Below, one piece after another: positions 18,234 through 32,260 of a stretch of DNA of 50,458 nt (its first letter is position 1; each line of letters opens with the position of its first letter). Both the position numbers and the translations under genes were made by a program. The notes below the pieces were generated by a model. That model made no database searches, had not been told where the DNA came from, and was given only the letters and a program-made list of their open reading frames with translations. The DNA comes from an uncultured Shewanella sp. (GTDB lineage: Bacteria > Pseudomonadota > Gammaproteobacteria > Enterobacterales > Shewanellaceae). The stretch lies in the NCBI RefSeq assembly GCF_947495455.1, contig NZ_CANLZC010000030.1, positions 1-50,458 of the forward strand. The letters are read 5' to 3'.

Positions 18234-18256
18234 AAAGAAGGCTACTCACCTTCTTT
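18234..18256 (-). terminator. terminator downstream of the chitinase region
   Basis: AAAGAAGG and CCTTCTTT flank a seven-base loop. On the minus strand the stem is followed by a T-rich run. It would end transcripts that pass through the chitinase gene and its decayed 3' copy. Confidence 0.6.
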
Positions 18257-18302
18257 TCTCTTTTCACTTATCCAGTGCTTAACGCTCCTTGAACCCCATT
18301 GC

Positions 18303-18480
18303 GCTTCTTAATAAGAGCTTAATCACAGTTGGCAATGACAGTTGGCTTCACCAATATCTTTCCATACTTGGGCAACACTAGGTTCATCGTCCTGTGTCCA
18401 CCAAGAGGCTTACCATTGTCTGCCGTTGTACTCAACTGTGTACTCAACTGTGTACTCAGTTGTGTCTTCACCTAGAAACA
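18303..18480 (-). pseudogene. decayed duplicate of the chitinase 3' end (CBM5/12)
   Basis: This stretch repeats the last 150 bases or so of the chitinase gene that lies directly next to it (18495-18640), including the stop region CTTAATAAGAGCTTAATCACAG. It encodes the same chitin-binding end (RQW, ASWWT, QD/GDEP), but the codon after RQW is TAA where the gene has CAG. It also carries internal expansions: a 13-base insertion near the stop and three tandem GTACTCAACTGTG-like units where the gene has one. It is a partial tandem duplication that is no longer coding. Confidence 0.75.
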
Positions 18481-18511
18481 CATGAAACACATTGAGCTTC
18501 TTAATAAGAGC

Positions 18512-21857
<3,346 letters not shown>

Positions 21858-23141
21858 ATGCCCACTTACCGCTCACCCCCCACCGCTGTGCTGTTATTCA
21901 CATTGTTAATTTACTTATATCCAATCGTTGAAAGCTATGCCGCACAAACGCACTCGTCTGCTTGGATACAACACACTCAAAAAGGGCTGGAATTTAGAGC
22001 AATATTTCCAATTGATAACCTTCAAGGGCATCAAGTTTGTCCCAATGTTTATATTGATAATCAACCCAGTAAGATGCAAGTGAGAGCCTTAGCAACCCAA
22101 GATTATCCCACTCTCGTCTGTGAGATCACATTACCAATATCAGCGCGTCACATTAGATTGAATGAACAAGTGTTCTCCATCAACTCTGAGCCTTTAAAAC
22201 GGATCATTTTACTTGGTGATACCGGATGCAAAGTTGCTGACAATGAAAATATTTATCAGTTTTGCAATAATCCAAGCCTCTGGCCTTTTCATCAAATTTC
22301 AACAAAAATTGCATCACTTAACCCAGACTTGATCATTCATACTGGGGATTATATTTACCGAGAATCCCCTTGCCCTAAAGGTAACTACGGCTGTGAAAAT
22401 ACCCCTTTTGGTCATAATCAGGCCACTTGGAATGCTGATTGGTTTACACCTGCTACCCCCATGTTACAGACCGCACCTTTTATTTTTTCTCGGGGTAACC
22501 ATGAAACATGCCAAAGAGCGGGTAAAGGCTGGTTTCGTTATTTAGCGCCGAGACGTCATGTCAATAAATGTATCGAAAACACCTCGCCTTGGTTTACTCA
22601 TTCAACTTCATTACAATTTGCCATACTCGATACTGCTAGCATTAAAGACACACAAGGTAACGCCCTCACGTCTCTTTATCGTGGACAAATACACGAAATC
22701 AATACCTACAGCAATCATCAACCCAATAAGCCCGCTTGGATAATAAGCCATAGACCTTTCTGGAGCTATGGTAATAACTTATCTGATCATCTAGGAAAAA
22801 GTAAAACCAAAATATTACAAAAAGCCATCAAAAAAAGCCCGCTATCAGCGTCTATTGAAGCCATCATCAGTGGTCATATACATTTCGCTCAAGTTATTGA
22901 CTTTGAAGGAATGCGCCCCACTCAAATTATCGCCGGAAATGGTGGCAGTGATTTAGCTAACCCCGCCAAAATGCCCACTAAAATTGATCATTTGGCAATC
23001 CAGAGTCAAAAGGTACGTTACCAGTATGGCTTTATCGTTATGGATAAAACAAAACAAAACCACTGGAGGATAAGTTTGCGAGATGTCGCTGGAGATGAGC
23101 TCCTTCATTGCACAATGATCCATAAGACTCTCTTTTGTTAA
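21858..23141 (+). CDS. exported metallophosphoesterase, copy 1
   Basis: This calcineurin-like (purple acid phosphatase-like) metallophosphoesterase has 427 residues and a signal peptide ending near SYAA. The five metal motifs are present in order: GDTGC, GDYIYRE, RGNHE, SHRPFW and SGHIHFA. About ten cysteines are conserved with its neighbour, pointing to disulfides outside the cytoplasm. The ATG at 21858 is preferred over a TTG 18 bases before; both have weak ribosome-binding sites. It is the first of two tandem paralogs 61 bases apart. The substrate is unknown; a phosphomonoester or phosphodiester released from biopolymers is a reasonable guess given the chitinase next door. Confidence 0.85.
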   Translation: MPTYRSPPTAVLLFTLLIYLYPIVESYAAQTHSSAWIQHTQKGLEFRAIFPIDNLQGHQVCPNVYIDNQPSKMQVRALATQDYPTLVCEITLPISARHIRLNEQVFSINSEPLKRIILLGDTGCKVADNENIYQFCNNPSLWPFHQISTKIASLNPDLIIHTGDYIYRESPCPKGNYGCENTPFGHNQATWNADWFTPATPMLQTAPFIFSRGNHETCQRAGKGWFRYLAPRRHVNKCIENTSPWFTHSTSLQFAILDTASIKDTQGNALTSLYRGQIHEINTYSNHQPNKPAWIISHRPFWSYGNNLSDHLGKSKTKILQKAIKKSPLSASIEAIISGHIHFAQVIDFEGMRPTQIIAGNGGSDLANPAKMPTKIDHLAIQSQKVRYQYGFIVMDKTKQNHWRISLRDVAGDELLHCTMIHKTLFC

Positions 23142-23202
23142 TTTATTGTTTTTAATAAACAATATCATTTTTAATAAAAAGTATGATACAAGGAAGGTGT
23201 TT

Positions 23203-24576
23203 ATGCCAAACATGATCTTTATCAAACGTTACACATTATTCATATTGCCTTTTTTAATCCTATGGCAATCTGTCGCTGTTTCTGAAACCCTCACAACCTC
23301 AGCTTGGCTACAATATACAGCAGAAGGGTTAGAAGTTCGCGCCCTCATCTCTACACAAATCGACACGTTACAGTCCAACACTGAGCTTGAAGATACCGAT
23401 ACAAATGAAACGGTCACCGCTAAAGTTAATGCCTTATTATCTGAACAAAACAATCAATTAAATTCCCAAAGCCGGAATCCTTGCCCCCATGTCAACGTTG
23501 ATGGCCTAACGTTAAGTATGCAAGTACGTACTAAACCCACCACTAACTTTCCTACACGAGTCTGCAGTGCCCATATTCCAGAAAATGCCAATATCATCAC
23601 GTTACAAGATATTGTACTGACACCTGCAATCTCTGAGCCTAAGCGCATTGTCCTGATCGGTGATACAGGTTGTCGACTTTCTGGAGGGCAGCAACACTAT
23701 CAAGCCTGTAATAATACCAGTGTGTGGCCCTTTGCCCATATCGCCACCAAAATAGCAGAATATAACCCAGATCTCATTATTCATACTGGTGATTATATTT
23801 ATCGTGAAGTCGCTTGCCCCAAAGGAAATGGCGGCTGCAGTGGTAGCCCCTTTGGCCACAATCAATCTACATGGGATGCTGATTGGTTTCAACCAGCAGC
23901 GCCGATGTTAAAAACGGCTCCCTTTATATTTTTACGGGGTAACCATGAAGGCTGTGACAAAGCAGGCATAGGCTGGTTTCGGTTTCTCTCTCCTCGCTCA
24001 CAACCTAATACCTGTCAGCGCAATACACCTCCTTGGTTTGTTAACTTAGCAAAGCTACAACTGGGTATCATCGACAGTGCCGATGTCATCGATGAACAAA
24101 AAAAATCCTTAGCCTCTACTTTTGTACAGCAATTAAACACATTAGCGCCTCAATATAATAAGCCCGCATGGTTATTAAGCCATCGGCCATTTTGGGGATT
24201 TGGCGCCAGCGATACTGGCACCAGCATCACTAAGCAAACACCAGAATTACAAACTGCGGTAAAAAAATCTTCCCTGTCTGACTTCATTAACTTAATTATC
24301 AGTGGCCATATTCATTTAGCAGAAATACTGGACTTTGACGGAAACCGCCCTATTCAAGTCATCGCAGGAAATGGCGGAAATATGCTTGTCTCACGCACCC
24401 CTAAAGCTGCTCAAATCGATAACATGGCCATCAAGCAATCAAAAGTCTTATATCAATATGGCTTTATCGTCATGGAAAGCGATGAAAAAGATAATTGGCG
24501 TTTAAGCTTTCGCGATGTGGAAGGTCGGGAACTCGAAGCGTGCCTGTTGGAAGAAAAGCAACTTTTTTGTGAATAA
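23203..24576 (+). CDS. exported metallophosphoesterase, copy 2
   Basis: This paralog of the preceding gene has 457 residues with the same metal-site motifs (GDTGC, GDYIYRE, RGNHE, SHRPFW, SGHIHLA) and the same cysteine pattern. The signal peptide is MPNMIFIKRYTLFILPFLIL and following residues. It differs by about 35 extra residues after the first beta-strand region (about residues 50-85), rich in Thr, Asn, Gln and Glu, that look like a flexible insert. The ATG at 23203 has AGGAAGG upstream, and longer in-frame starts are rejected for that reason. Probably co-transcribed with copy 1. The duplication is old, since the two differ throughout. Confidence 0.85.
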   Translation: MPNMIFIKRYTLFILPFLILWQSVAVSETLTTSAWLQYTAEGLEVRALISTQIDTLQSNTELEDTDTNETVTAKVNALLSEQNNQLNSQSRNPCPHVNVDGLTLSMQVRTKPTTNFPTRVCSAHIPENANIITLQDIVLTPAISEPKRIVLIGDTGCRLSGGQQHYQACNNTSVWPFAHIATKIAEYNPDLIIHTGDYIYREVACPKGNGGCSGSPFGHNQSTWDADWFQPAAPMLKTAPFIFLRGNHEGCDKAGIGWFRFLSPRSQPNTCQRNTPPWFVNLAKLQLGIIDSADVIDEQKKSLASTFVQQLNTLAPQYNKPAWLLSHRPFWGFGASDTGTSITKQTPELQTAVKKSSLSDFINLIISGHIHLAEILDFDGNRPIQVIAGNGGNMLVSRTPKAAQIDNMAIKQSKVLYQYGFIVMESDEKDNWRLSFRDVEGRELEACLLEEKQLFCE

Positions 24577-24589
24577 CAATGATATTCCC

Positions 24590-26515
24590 CTATTTTATTT
24601 TTGATAAAAATAGGAGGGCTTTATCGAGATCACGCGTACGTGCCATGGGCGGTAAAGAATGTAAAAAAGCCTGCCCATAATCTCGATTAACAATACGATT
24701 ATCACATAATATCAAGACTCCACGATCTTTTTCATCACGAATAAGCCTACCCACGCCTTGATTTAACGATATAATGGCTTGAGGAAGGGCAATATCTGTA
24801 AAAGGATCGTGAGCGGCATGACTCATGGTTTGTACTCGAGTACGGAAAACAGGATCCTCAGGAGACACAAAAGGCAAACGCTCAATGATCACGCAACTTA
24901 ATCCTTTACCTTTTACATCAACACCTTCCCAAAAAGCACCGGTTCCCAACAAAACGGCATTGCCTAACTGTCTAAATTTTTTAAGTAACCCCTGTTTACT
25001 GTCCTGCCCTTGTACCAAAATCGGGTAATCGACACTAGAATAAAGTGCTTGTGCCAGCTGCGCCAACATGCGATGACTCGTTAATAAAATAAAGGTCCGT
25101 CCTTTCGCAGCTTGAATAGCCTTAGTGCAAATACCCCGCATCTGCCGCACAGCAGCCATTTCGTTGTTCACATTAGCCAAATGACGAGGCACACAAAATA
25201 TCGCTTGTTCTTGGTAATTAAAAGGGCTTTCTAGCAAGAGTTTCTGAGCATTAATTACCCCTAAAGATTGACAAAATACATCCAATGTTTGACTCATCTG
25301 CAAGGTCGCAGAGGTAAATACCCAGCGGGTTTGTTCATTAAAGATTTTTTGACATTCCTCGGCCATATTCTTTGGGGCCATGGTTAACCTGAGATCAGGC
25401 TTTGAGCACTCAATACGGTACAATAATTGAGGGTGGTTAGCGTCAAAAAAAGAACGCAATTTACCATCAAATAAGCAGAGCTTTTTCGCTTGATTATCCA
25501 AAGCATAACTGCGCTCTTCATGCCTAGCAAGCAATGCCTTTAATTCACTCAGCGTATCTAATAGCCGTCCTGCTAACAGAGCTAACGCTTTATCTGACAT
25601 CAAGTGTTCTCCCTCGGTAATGCCATGCTGCCAGACTGATTTTTGCCAATTCGATGACGCTTCTGAGCACGCCATGGCTAAACGGGCTATTTGGGCCGTG
25701 TCTCCAAGAGTTTGGCGCTGAATATGTGCAATCAAATTAAGTAACCGAGCCAAATAACTCATTGATAATTGCTGACCTAAGTACGCAAAAATGATATCAG
25801 GTAACAAATGTGCCTCATCAAAAATAACCACCTCGGCCCGAGGCAATAAAGTATTAAGCGTGGCCTCTTGTAGTAACCTATCAGCAAAAAATAAATGATG
25901 GTTAACCACAATGATTTTGGCATCAAGTGTGCGCAAACGAGCTTTACGCGTAAAACACACATCAAAATACTGACAGGCTTGTCCTGTACACCCCTCTTTT
26001 TGACTGCGCACTTTCTCCAAAGACGGGGATGACTCTGAGACAGCCGCTAGCCCACCAAAATCACCGTCTTTGGTTTTATTCGCCCATTGATGGATCCGCA
26101 GAATATCATCCAATTGTTCAGGCGGAATAAACTGCGGATCCCTCAATAGCTCAGATAACTTTAATTGACAGAGATAATTACTTCGTCCCTTTAATAACGC
26201 CACTTTAGGGGTTAATTTTAGTATTGTCAGCAAAGCCGGAATGTCTTGATAAACAAGCTGCTCTTGCAGCGTTTTTGTTCCCGTACTCACAATCACTTGT
26301 TGACCACTGAGTAAAGCGGGAACTAAATAAGCAAAGGTTTTTCCTATACCAGTTCCCGCCTCCACCACTAAAGGGGCTGTCCCCTTTAACGCGCCACTGA
26401 CCGCTTCTGTCATCTTGCACTGAGCATCTCTCACACGATAATTTGCAATATGTTGATCAAGCAAGCCGGCTTTAGCAAAAACGGCAAGACTTCGCTTTGT
26501 AAGTTGACGGGTCAA
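24590..26515 (-). CDS. yoaA: DinG-family ATP-dependent DNA helicase YoaA
   Basis: This XPD/DinG-like superfamily 2 helicase of 641 residues acts on DNA and is linked in E. coli to replication-fork repair with HolC. Walker A is EAGTGIGKT; four cysteines in CTGQACQYFDVC and upstream fit the iron-sulfur cluster domain; the DEAH box is VIFDEAHLLPD; and GVGRLIRDEKDRGV is motif VI. The length and the RTRDLDKALLFL ending match YoaA rather than DinG. The start is a TTG because no ATG occurs before residue 34 and the family N-terminus needs these residues. It is convergent with the phosphoesterases and divergent from the his operon. Confidence 0.92.
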   Translation of the reverse strand: MTRQLTKRSLAVFAKAGLLDQHIANYRVRDAQCKMTEAVSGALKGTAPLVVEAGTGIGKTFAYLVPALLSGQQVIVSTGTKTLQEQLVYQDIPALLTILKLTPKVALLKGRSNYLCQLKLSELLRDPQFIPPEQLDDILRIHQWANKTKDGDFGGLAAVSESSPSLEKVRSQKEGCTGQACQYFDVCFTRKARLRTLDAKIIVVNHHLFFADRLLQEATLNTLLPRAEVVIFDEAHLLPDIIFAYLGQQLSMSYLARLLNLIAHIQRQTLGDTAQIARLAMACSEASSNWQKSVWQHGITEGEHLMSDKALALLAGRLLDTLSELKALLARHEERSYALDNQAKKLCLFDGKLRSFFDANHPQLLYRIECSKPDLRLTMAPKNMAEECQKIFNEQTRWVFTSATLQMSQTLDVFCQSLGVINAQKLLLESPFNYQEQAIFCVPRHLANVNNEMAAVRQMRGICTKAIQAAKGRTFILLTSHRMLAQLAQALYSSVDYPILVQGQDSKQGLLKKFRQLGNAVLLGTGAFWEGVDVKGKGLSCVIIERLPFVSPEDPVFRTRVQTMSHAAHDPFTDIALPQAIISLNQGVGRLIRDEKDRGVLILCDNRIVNRDYGQAFLHSLPPMARTRDLDKALLFLSKIK

Positions 26516-26746
26516 AACAGTGAATACTCTCAGTGAACAGCAAAAAACCTATTATCCTGATCTACAGGCGTAGCACAAGCACGACACTTGTAACGTAATT
26601 GTTTCTTAATGGTAATTTAAAATGCTTATTTTTAAATGTTTTGACCCCATAAACTCGCTAAATTCCCTATTTCTTCATAAGCGGAAATTAGTTGTTGCAA
26701 TCATCAGAAAAAGTGACTACTTTAAATTAACGCTGACGCGAAGCGC

Positions 26747-26776
26747 TTGACATTTTGTTTCTTGTGCCCCTTTTTA
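26747..26776 (+). promoter_or_regulatory. probable his operon promoter
   Basis: A perfect TTGACA lies at 26747-26752, with a weak TTTTTA hexamer 18 bases further, about 75 bases before hisL. No better promoter stands between yoaA and hisL. The -10 element is poor, so the call is tentative. Confidence 0.4.
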
Positions 26777-26850
26777 CATCGCCTCAGCATGAACCCATTT
26801 AGGTGCGTTCACTAATGCGTTGAGCGAGCCGCTAGATAAGAGAATTAAAC

Positions 26851-26898
26851 ATGACACAGCTTTCACACACTATCCATCATCACCATCATCAGCGGTAG
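26851..26898 (+). CDS. hisL: his operon leader peptide
   Basis: This 15-residue peptide, MTQLSHTIHHHHHQR, has six histidines, five of them consecutive. It starts with a short AGAG-type ribosome site and ends directly before the attenuator stems. Ribosome stalling at these codons under histidine shortage is the established control of such operons. It is too short for ordinary gene finders. Confidence 0.93.
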   Translation: MTQLSHTIHHHHHQR

Positions 26899-26987
26899 CC
26901 TTCGGAAGCTCACTGCCGAAGGAATGATCCCTTCTGGCGGTTGATTAATACGTTAAAAACCCTCAGAAGACATTCTGAGGGTTTTTT
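26899..26987 (+). terminator. his operon attenuator
   Basis: CCTTCGG (26899) can pair with CCGAAGG (26916-26922), and CCGAAGG can instead pair with CCTTCTGG (26930-26937), giving exclusive pause and antiterminator stems. The terminator is AACCCTCAGAA, loop GACA, TTCTGAGGGTT (26958-26983), an 11-bp perfect stem followed by a T-tract. It lies between hisL and hisG. Confidence 0.9.
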
Positions 26988-27080
26988 CGTTTTAAGGGAC
27001 AAATAAAAAGCGATTAACATGCCTTTTATTGTATGAAAATTTAATTTAACACTGAATTATCAAGTTTATAGGAATGTATT

Positions 27081-27980
27081 ATGTCTGAGTCAAAACGCTT
27101 ACGTATCGCCATTCAAAAATCAGGTCGTCTTTCAAAGGAGTCTCTTAAGTTATTGAAAAGTTGTGGTGTAAAATTCAATATAAACGAGCAGCGCCTTATC
27201 GCCCACGCCGACAACTTACCCATAGACTTACTGCGTGTCCGTGACGATGATATTCCAGGTCTGGTCATGGATGGCGTGGTTGATCTTGGCTTTATTGGCG
27301 AGAACGTGCTTGAAGAAGAACAAATCGAACGTGAAATGCTTGGCAAACCCGCCCTGTTCAATAAGCTAAGACAACTGGATTTTGGTGCTTGCCGCCTATC
27401 GCTAGCCGTACCCAAAGAATTTGCTTACCAAGATGCCCGTTCATTAGAAGGATTACGCATCGCGACCTCTTACCCCAACCTACTGCGCCGCTATATGCAG
27501 GAAAAAGGCATTAATTACCGCGACTGTATGCTTAAAGGCTCCGTAGAAGTTGCTCCTCGCGCAGGCCTATCAGACGGTATTTGTGATTTAGTCTCAACTG
27601 GCGCGACCCTAGAAGCGAATGGCTTATATGAGACCGAAGTGATTTATCGCTCTACCGCCTGCTTAATTCAATCAACACAAACCCAAGATGAGGATAAGCA
27701 AGCTTTAATTGATAAGATCTTGTCTCGCATTAATGGCGTCGTCCGCGCCAAAGAAAGTAAATATATTCTGCTGCACGCGCCAACCGATAAATTAGATGAG
27801 ATTGTTTCATTATTGCCAGGGGCTGAAAATCCAACGGTTTTACCCCTTAATGATGACAGCAATCGTGTCGCCGTTCACGCAGTGAGTACTGAAGATCTAT
27901 TTTGGGATACCATGGAAACCTTAACGCAATTAGGTGCCAGTTCCATCCTTGTCATGCCAATCGAAAAAATGATGGGGTAA
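27081..27980 (+). CDS. hisG: ATP phosphoribosyltransferase
   Basis: HisG catalyses the first step of histidine synthesis, joining ATP and PRPP, and is feedback-inhibited by histidine. The 299-residue length marks the long form with a C-terminal ACT-like regulatory domain (about 225-299). [11 protein letters not shown] at the start, [17 protein letters not shown] and the PRPP loop region [14 protein letters not shown] are typical. The ATG has TAGGA upstream. First structural gene after the attenuator; hisD starts four bases after its stop. Confidence 0.97.
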   Translation: MSESKRLRIAIQKSGRLSKESLKLLKSCGVKFNINEQRLIAHADNLPIDLLRVRDDDIPGLVMDGVVDLGFIGENVLEEEQIEREMLGKPALFNKLRQLDFGACRLSLAVPKEFAYQDARSLEGLRIATSYPNLLRRYMQEKGINYRDCMLKGSVEVAPRAGLSDGICDLVSTGATLEANGLYETEVIYRSTACLIQSTQTQDEDKQALIDKILSRINGVVRAKESKYILLHAPTDKLDEIVSLLPGAENPTVLPLNDDSNRVAVHAVSTEDLFWDTMETLTQLGASSILVMPIEKMMG

Positions 27981-27984
27981 GCAT

Positions 27985-29289
27985 ATGCAGATCCTAACAT
28001 GGCAATCCTTATCTGATCCACAGCGAAGCCAAGCGCTCATGCGTTCGCCTATGACACAAAGTCAGCAACTGGAACAAGATGTAAGCCAAATTATCAATAC
28101 TGTTATCAGTCAAGGCGATCAAGCTTTAATTGATTACAGTCAAGCATTTGATGGGATCACATTAGACAGCATTAAGCTCGATGATAATACCATCAAACAG
28201 GCCATTGACAATGTTAATGACACCTTAAAAGCAGCCATTGACCAGGCCATGACTAACATTAGTCGTTTTCATCGCGCGCAACAGTTTCAAAATATTGATA
28301 TCGCCTCTAACGGGATCCGCTGTGAACTTCGCTCTGAAGCCATTGAAAAAGTGGGATTGTACATTCCTGGCGGCAGCGCACCGCTCATTTCAACTGTCAT
28401 GATGCTGGCACTTCCGGCTAAAATTGCAGGTTGTCAGCAGCGGGTTCTTGTCAGCCCTCCTCCCATCGATGATGCCATTATTTATGCCGCAACGGCCTGC
28501 GGCATAGAAGAGATTTACCAAGTCGGTGGTGCCCAAGCCATTGCCGCACTCGCCTTTGGCACAGAAAGTGTCCCTAAGGTGGATAAAATCTTTGGCCCAG
28601 GAAATCGCTTTGTCACTGAAGCTAAACGTAATGTTAGCCAAGATCCTCGCACCCTTGTCAGTATCGATATGCCTGCAGGGCCATCCGAAGTGTTAGTGAT
28701 TGCCGATAGTCAAGCCAATCCTGACTTTGTGGCCGCCGATTTACTATCGCAAGCCGAACACGGGCCTGATTCTCAAGTCATTCTCGTCACTGACAGCATG
28801 ACTTTAGCCAAGCAAGTAAATATTGCGCTGGATAAACAATTAGCACAACTTTCTCGTGTCGATATTGCCACACAAGCCTTAGCACAAAGCCGTACTCTCG
28901 TAGTCAACACCCTTATTGAGGCGGTGCAAGTGTCTAATCAATATGGGCCCGAGCACTTAATCATTCAAACCCAATCACCTCGCACGCTGCTTAAAGATAT
29001 TCGCGCCGCAGGATCGGTTTTTTTAGGTGCCTATACGCCAGAATCTGTAGGCGATTATGCCAGTGGAACCAACCATGTTTTACCCACATATGGTCATAGC
29101 CGCACAGTATCGAGTCTGTCATTAAGCGATTTTTGTCGCCGCTTCACAGTGCAAGAGCTCAGCCCACAAGGCTTAGCCCATTTAAGTGACACTGTGATGA
29201 CACTCGCAGCAGCAGAGCAGCTCGATGCGCACAAACAGGCCGTAGCCATTAGACTTGCAAACATGAATATTGCAGATGATGCGTTATAA
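27985..29289 (+). CDS. hisD: histidinol dehydrogenase
   Basis: HisD oxidises histidinol to histidine in two NAD-dependent steps, the last of the pathway, with a catalytic zinc ion. The 434-residue product has [13 protein letters not shown], the signature [18 protein letters not shown] and AEHGPDSQ, and the C-terminal active-site histidines in YGPEHL and GTNHVLPT. The start is a few bases after hisG, so translation is probably coupled. Confidence 0.97.
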   Translation: MQILTWQSLSDPQRSQALMRSPMTQSQQLEQDVSQIINTVISQGDQALIDYSQAFDGITLDSIKLDDNTIKQAIDNVNDTLKAAIDQAMTNISRFHRAQQFQNIDIASNGIRCELRSEAIEKVGLYIPGGSAPLISTVMMLALPAKIAGCQQRVLVSPPPIDDAIIYAATACGIEEIYQVGGAQAIAALAFGTESVPKVDKIFGPGNRFVTEAKRNVSQDPRTLVSIDMPAGPSEVLVIADSQANPDFVAADLLSQAEHGPDSQVILVTDSMTLAKQVNIALDKQLAQLSRVDIATQALAQSRTLVVNTLIEAVQVSNQYGPEHLIIQTQSPRTLLKDIRAAGSVFLGAYTPESVGDYASGTNHVLPTYGHSRTVSSLSLSDFCRRFTVQELSPQGLAHLSDTVMTLAAAEQLDAHKQAVAIRLANMNIADDAL

Positions 29290-29369
29290 CCATAATTTGC
29301 TCACGATTTAGCAATAAAAGTCACCCATACACAATACGATTAACAGGCTAAAATGAGGGACAAAAAAGA

Positions 29370-30452
29370 ATGACTCAATACAACTCACTTAATTTGGCTC
29401 AGCGCCTTGCACGCCCAGAGCTATTGGAACTGGAAGTTTACCAATCTGCACGTCGCATCGGCGGACAAGGTGACATTTGGATTAATGCTAATGAGTCGCC
29501 TTTTAATAACAGCGACATTGATAATATTAACCGTTATCCAGAATGTCAGCCACCCGCACTGTTAAAAGCCTATAGCCAATATGCCAATATTGACACCACA
29601 CAGTTCATAGTGAGTCGTGGTGCAGACGAGGCCATAGAATTATTGATCCGCACTTTTTGCATTCCCAGCCAAGATAGTATCGCGATTTTTGGTCCAACTT
29701 ACGGCATGTACGCCATCAGTGCATCGACCTTTAATGTTGGCGTAAAAACATTGTCCTTAACTCAGGATTATGATTTACCTCAAGATTATATTACCCAAGT
29801 CACAGATGCTAAATTGGTGTTTATCTGTAATCCCAATAATCCAACAGGCACGATTATTGAAAAAACAAGACTCATTGAAATCATTGAAAGCCTTCCCAAC
29901 AGTATTGTCGTCGTCGATGAAGCCTATATTGAATTTTGTCCTGAATATAGCGTTGGCAATTTAATTGATAAATACCCAAATCTAGTGGTGCTGCGAACCT
30001 TATCTAAAGCCTTTGCACTTGCAGGGGCTCGCTGCGGCTTTTTACTGGCCAATACTGACATTATCGATATGGTCATGCGGGTCATTGCGCCATACCCTAT
30101 TGCAGAGCCTGTCAGTCAAATCGCCACTAAGGCCTTACAACCACTTTCATTGATCATGATGCAACAACAAGTCGATACACTCAAAAGCCAAGGTCAAATG
30201 TTAATTCAAGCGCTTAAGGAATATGGAGCCAACACCTTGCCCGCCTATGGCAACTATGTACTGGCCGAATTTGATGACATTGAGCGAGTCACACAAGCGC
30301 TAACGTCGGCAGGCATAGTGATCAGACGCTATAGCGATCCACGACTGGCCAACAAGATACGTTTTAGCTTTACCAATGAGAAACAAACTCAGCGCATTAT
30401 CCATTTTTTCAAATGTCTCAACGCCACCAGCCATTCAGCTGCTGAGTCCTGA
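29370..30452 (+). CDS. hisC: histidinol-phosphate aminotransferase
   Basis: HisC is a PLP enzyme that makes histidinol phosphate from imidazole acetol phosphate and glutamate. At 360 residues it is of normal size. NPNNPTG, VVDEAYIEF and the PLP lysine in TLSKAFALAGARCG identify the class II aminotransferase fold. GAGGG lies upstream of the ATG. An 80-base gap separates it from hisD; no terminator is seen there. Confidence 0.96.
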   Translation: MTQYNSLNLAQRLARPELLELEVYQSARRIGGQGDIWINANESPFNNSDIDNINRYPECQPPALLKAYSQYANIDTTQFIVSRGADEAIELLIRTFCIPSQDSIAIFGPTYGMYAISASTFNVGVKTLSLTQDYDLPQDYITQVTDAKLVFICNPNNPTGTIIEKTRLIEIIESLPNSIVVVDEAYIEFCPEYSVGNLIDKYPNLVVLRTLSKAFALAGARCGFLLANTDIIDMVMRVIAPYPIAEPVSQIATKALQPLSLIMMQQQVDTLKSQGQMLIQALKEYGANTLPAYGNYVLAEFDDIERVTQALTSAGIVIRRYSDPRLANKIRFSFTNEKQTQRIIHFFKCLNATSHSAAES

Positions 30453-30500
30453 TTAACATTGAACACTTTTGATAAGATTTAAATAAAGGTAAGTACTCAC

Positions 30501-31568
30501 ATGAAACAGAAAATACTTTTTATTGATAGAGATGGCACCCTGATCGAGGAGCCTGCCACAGATAAACAAGTGGACAGCTTAGCGAAACTGGTCTTTGAGC
30601 CTAATGTCATTCCTGCACTATTAACACTGCAAAAAGCCGGTTTTCGTCTCGTCATGGTGAGTAACCAAGACGGTCTAGGCACCCCCTCTTTCCCTAAAGA
30701 TGACTTTGATGCTCCACAAGACATGATGATGCAAATACTCCAAAGTCAGGGCATTCAATTTGATGATGTTTTCATTTGCCCTCATTTCGATGATGAAAAT
30801 TGCAGCTGCCGTAAACCTAAATTGGGCTTAGTCAAAGACTATTTAACACAGGGAAAAGTCGATTTTACTCAATCTGCCGTGATTGGTGATAGAGAAACAG
30901 ACTTAGGACTGGCGAATGCCATGGGTATTCAAGGTATACAATACCACCCACAAACCTGCAATTGGGAGCAAATCTGTGATCAACTGCTCAGCCGTCATCG
31001 CGTGGCTACGGTTGTGCGCACCACGAAAGAAACTGACATTAAAGTCACAGTGGATCTTGATGCCTGTCAAAAAGGAAAAATCGACACAGGGATCGGTTTT
31101 TTTGATCATATGTTAGATCAAATCTCGACCCATGGTCACTTTAAAATGGATGTGGAAGTCGATGGCGATCTTGAAATCGACGATCATCACAGCGTGGAAG
31201 ACACAGCATTAGCCATAGGTGATGCGCTACGTCAAGCCTTAGGAGATAAACGCGGTATTGCCCGTTTTGGGTTTAGTATTCCCATGGATGAAGCACAGGC
31301 CCAGTGTTTATTGGATTTATCTGGACGCCCTTTTATTAAGTTTAGCGGTGAATTTGAACGTGAAATGGTGGGCAGCATGGCAACCGAAATGGTTCCTCAT
31401 TTTTTCCGCTCACTCTCCGACGGTCTGCGCTGCACCTTGCACTTGTCCACAATCGGCGACAATGATCATCATAAAGTCGAGAGTTTATTTAAGGTTTTTG
31501 GCCGTACATTACGTCAAGCCATCACGATTGAAGGTAACACCTTGCCGTCAAGTAAAGGTGTGTTATGA
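30501..31568 (+). CDS. hisB: bifunctional histidinol-phosphatase / imidazoleglycerol-phosphate dehydratase
   Basis: This fused enzyme carries out steps 7 and 9 of the pathway. The N-terminal HAD phosphatase (about 1-165) has [12 protein letters not shown], the metal-binding cysteines in [14 protein letters not shown] and [10 protein letters not shown]. The C-terminal dehydratase (about 166-355) has [19 protein letters not shown] and [12 protein letters not shown], the histidine-rich metal sites. The 355-residue length equals the enterobacterial fusion. It overlaps hisH by four bases. Confidence 0.97.
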   Translation: MKQKILFIDRDGTLIEEPATDKQVDSLAKLVFEPNVIPALLTLQKAGFRLVMVSNQDGLGTPSFPKDDFDAPQDMMMQILQSQGIQFDDVFICPHFDDENCSCRKPKLGLVKDYLTQGKVDFTQSAVIGDRETDLGLANAMGIQGIQYHPQTCNWEQICDQLLSRHRVATVVRTTKETDIKVTVDLDACQKGKIDTGIGFFDHMLDQISTHGHFKMDVEVDGDLEIDDHHSVEDTALAIGDALRQALGDKRGIARFGFSIPMDEAQAQCLLDLSGRPFIKFSGEFEREMVGSMATEMVPHFFRSLSDGLRCTLHLSTIGDNDHHKVESLFKVFGRTLRQAITIEGNTLPSSKGVL

Positions 31569-32260
31569 ATCCAATGACTTCTCAACCTGTCGATTCGACA
31601 GTGATTATTGATACGGGTTGTGCAAACCTCAGCTCTGTGCGTTTTGCGTTTAAGCGACTCAATCAACAAGAACGAACCCAGATCATAGTGACAGACGATC
31701 CCGCTCTCATTAAATCGGCGACTCGCGTCGTATTGCCCGGTGTGGGGAGTGCTGGAGCCGCTATGGCTTCCCTTGAACAGAAACAGCTCATCGAGGTCAT
31801 AAAAGCACTTAAACAGCCCGTATTGGGGGTTTGTCTGGGCATGCAAATGTTGACTACCCTGTCTAGCGAAGGGGGTGAACAAGGACAACAATGTGATTGC
31901 TTGAATCTTATTCCAACGACTATCGCCGAACTGGACAGCCAGGGCGCACCGCTTCCTCATATGGGGTGGAATCAAATCACACCTTCAGACCATCCTTTAT
32001 TTGCGAATATTGATGTGGGCAGTTACGTTTATTTTGTTCACAGCTACCGCGCGCCATTAAGCGACTACAGTATCGCTCAGTGCCAATATGGTGAGACCTT
32101 CAGTGCAGCCATCGCCAAAGACAACTTTATGGGCGTGCAATTTCATCCTGAAAAAAGTGCCCTCATTGGTGCAAAGATCCTCAGCAACTTTTTAAATATG
32201 GATAGCGATACCTTTTTGTCATCATCAGCATTTTCCAACTCAAGTGAGGCCAACACATGA
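31565..32260 (+). CDS. hisH: imidazole glycerol phosphate synthase, glutaminase subunit
   Basis: HisH frees ammonia from glutamine for HisF. The 231-residue class I glutaminase has its catalytic cysteine in GVCLGMQML and the His-Glu pair in VQFHPEKS. About 25 C-terminal residues rich in Ser, Asn and Phe go beyond the usual length of roughly 200. The start overlaps the hisB stop and the stop overlaps the hisA start, both as ATGA. Confidence 0.96.
   Translation: MNPMTSQPVDSTVIIDTGCANLSSVRFAFKRLNQQERTQIIVTDDPALIKSATRVVLPGVGSAGAAMASLEQKQLIEVIKALKQPVLGVCLGMQMLTTLSSEGGEQGQQCDCLNLIPTTIAELDSQGAPLPHMGWNQITPSDHPLFANIDVGSYVYFVHSYRAPLSDYSIAQCQYGETFSAAIAKDNFMGVQFHPEKSALIGAKILSNFLNMDSDTFLSSSAFSNSSEANT

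Noticed and set aside
18048..18311. An 87-residue plus-strand frame over the DUF2835 gene
   Set aside because: It is antisense to a recognised family and reads through the terminator hairpin.
26871..26886. Cluster of CAT/CAC triplets as a simple repeat
   Set aside because: These are the histidine codons of the hisL leader peptide and need no further explanation.
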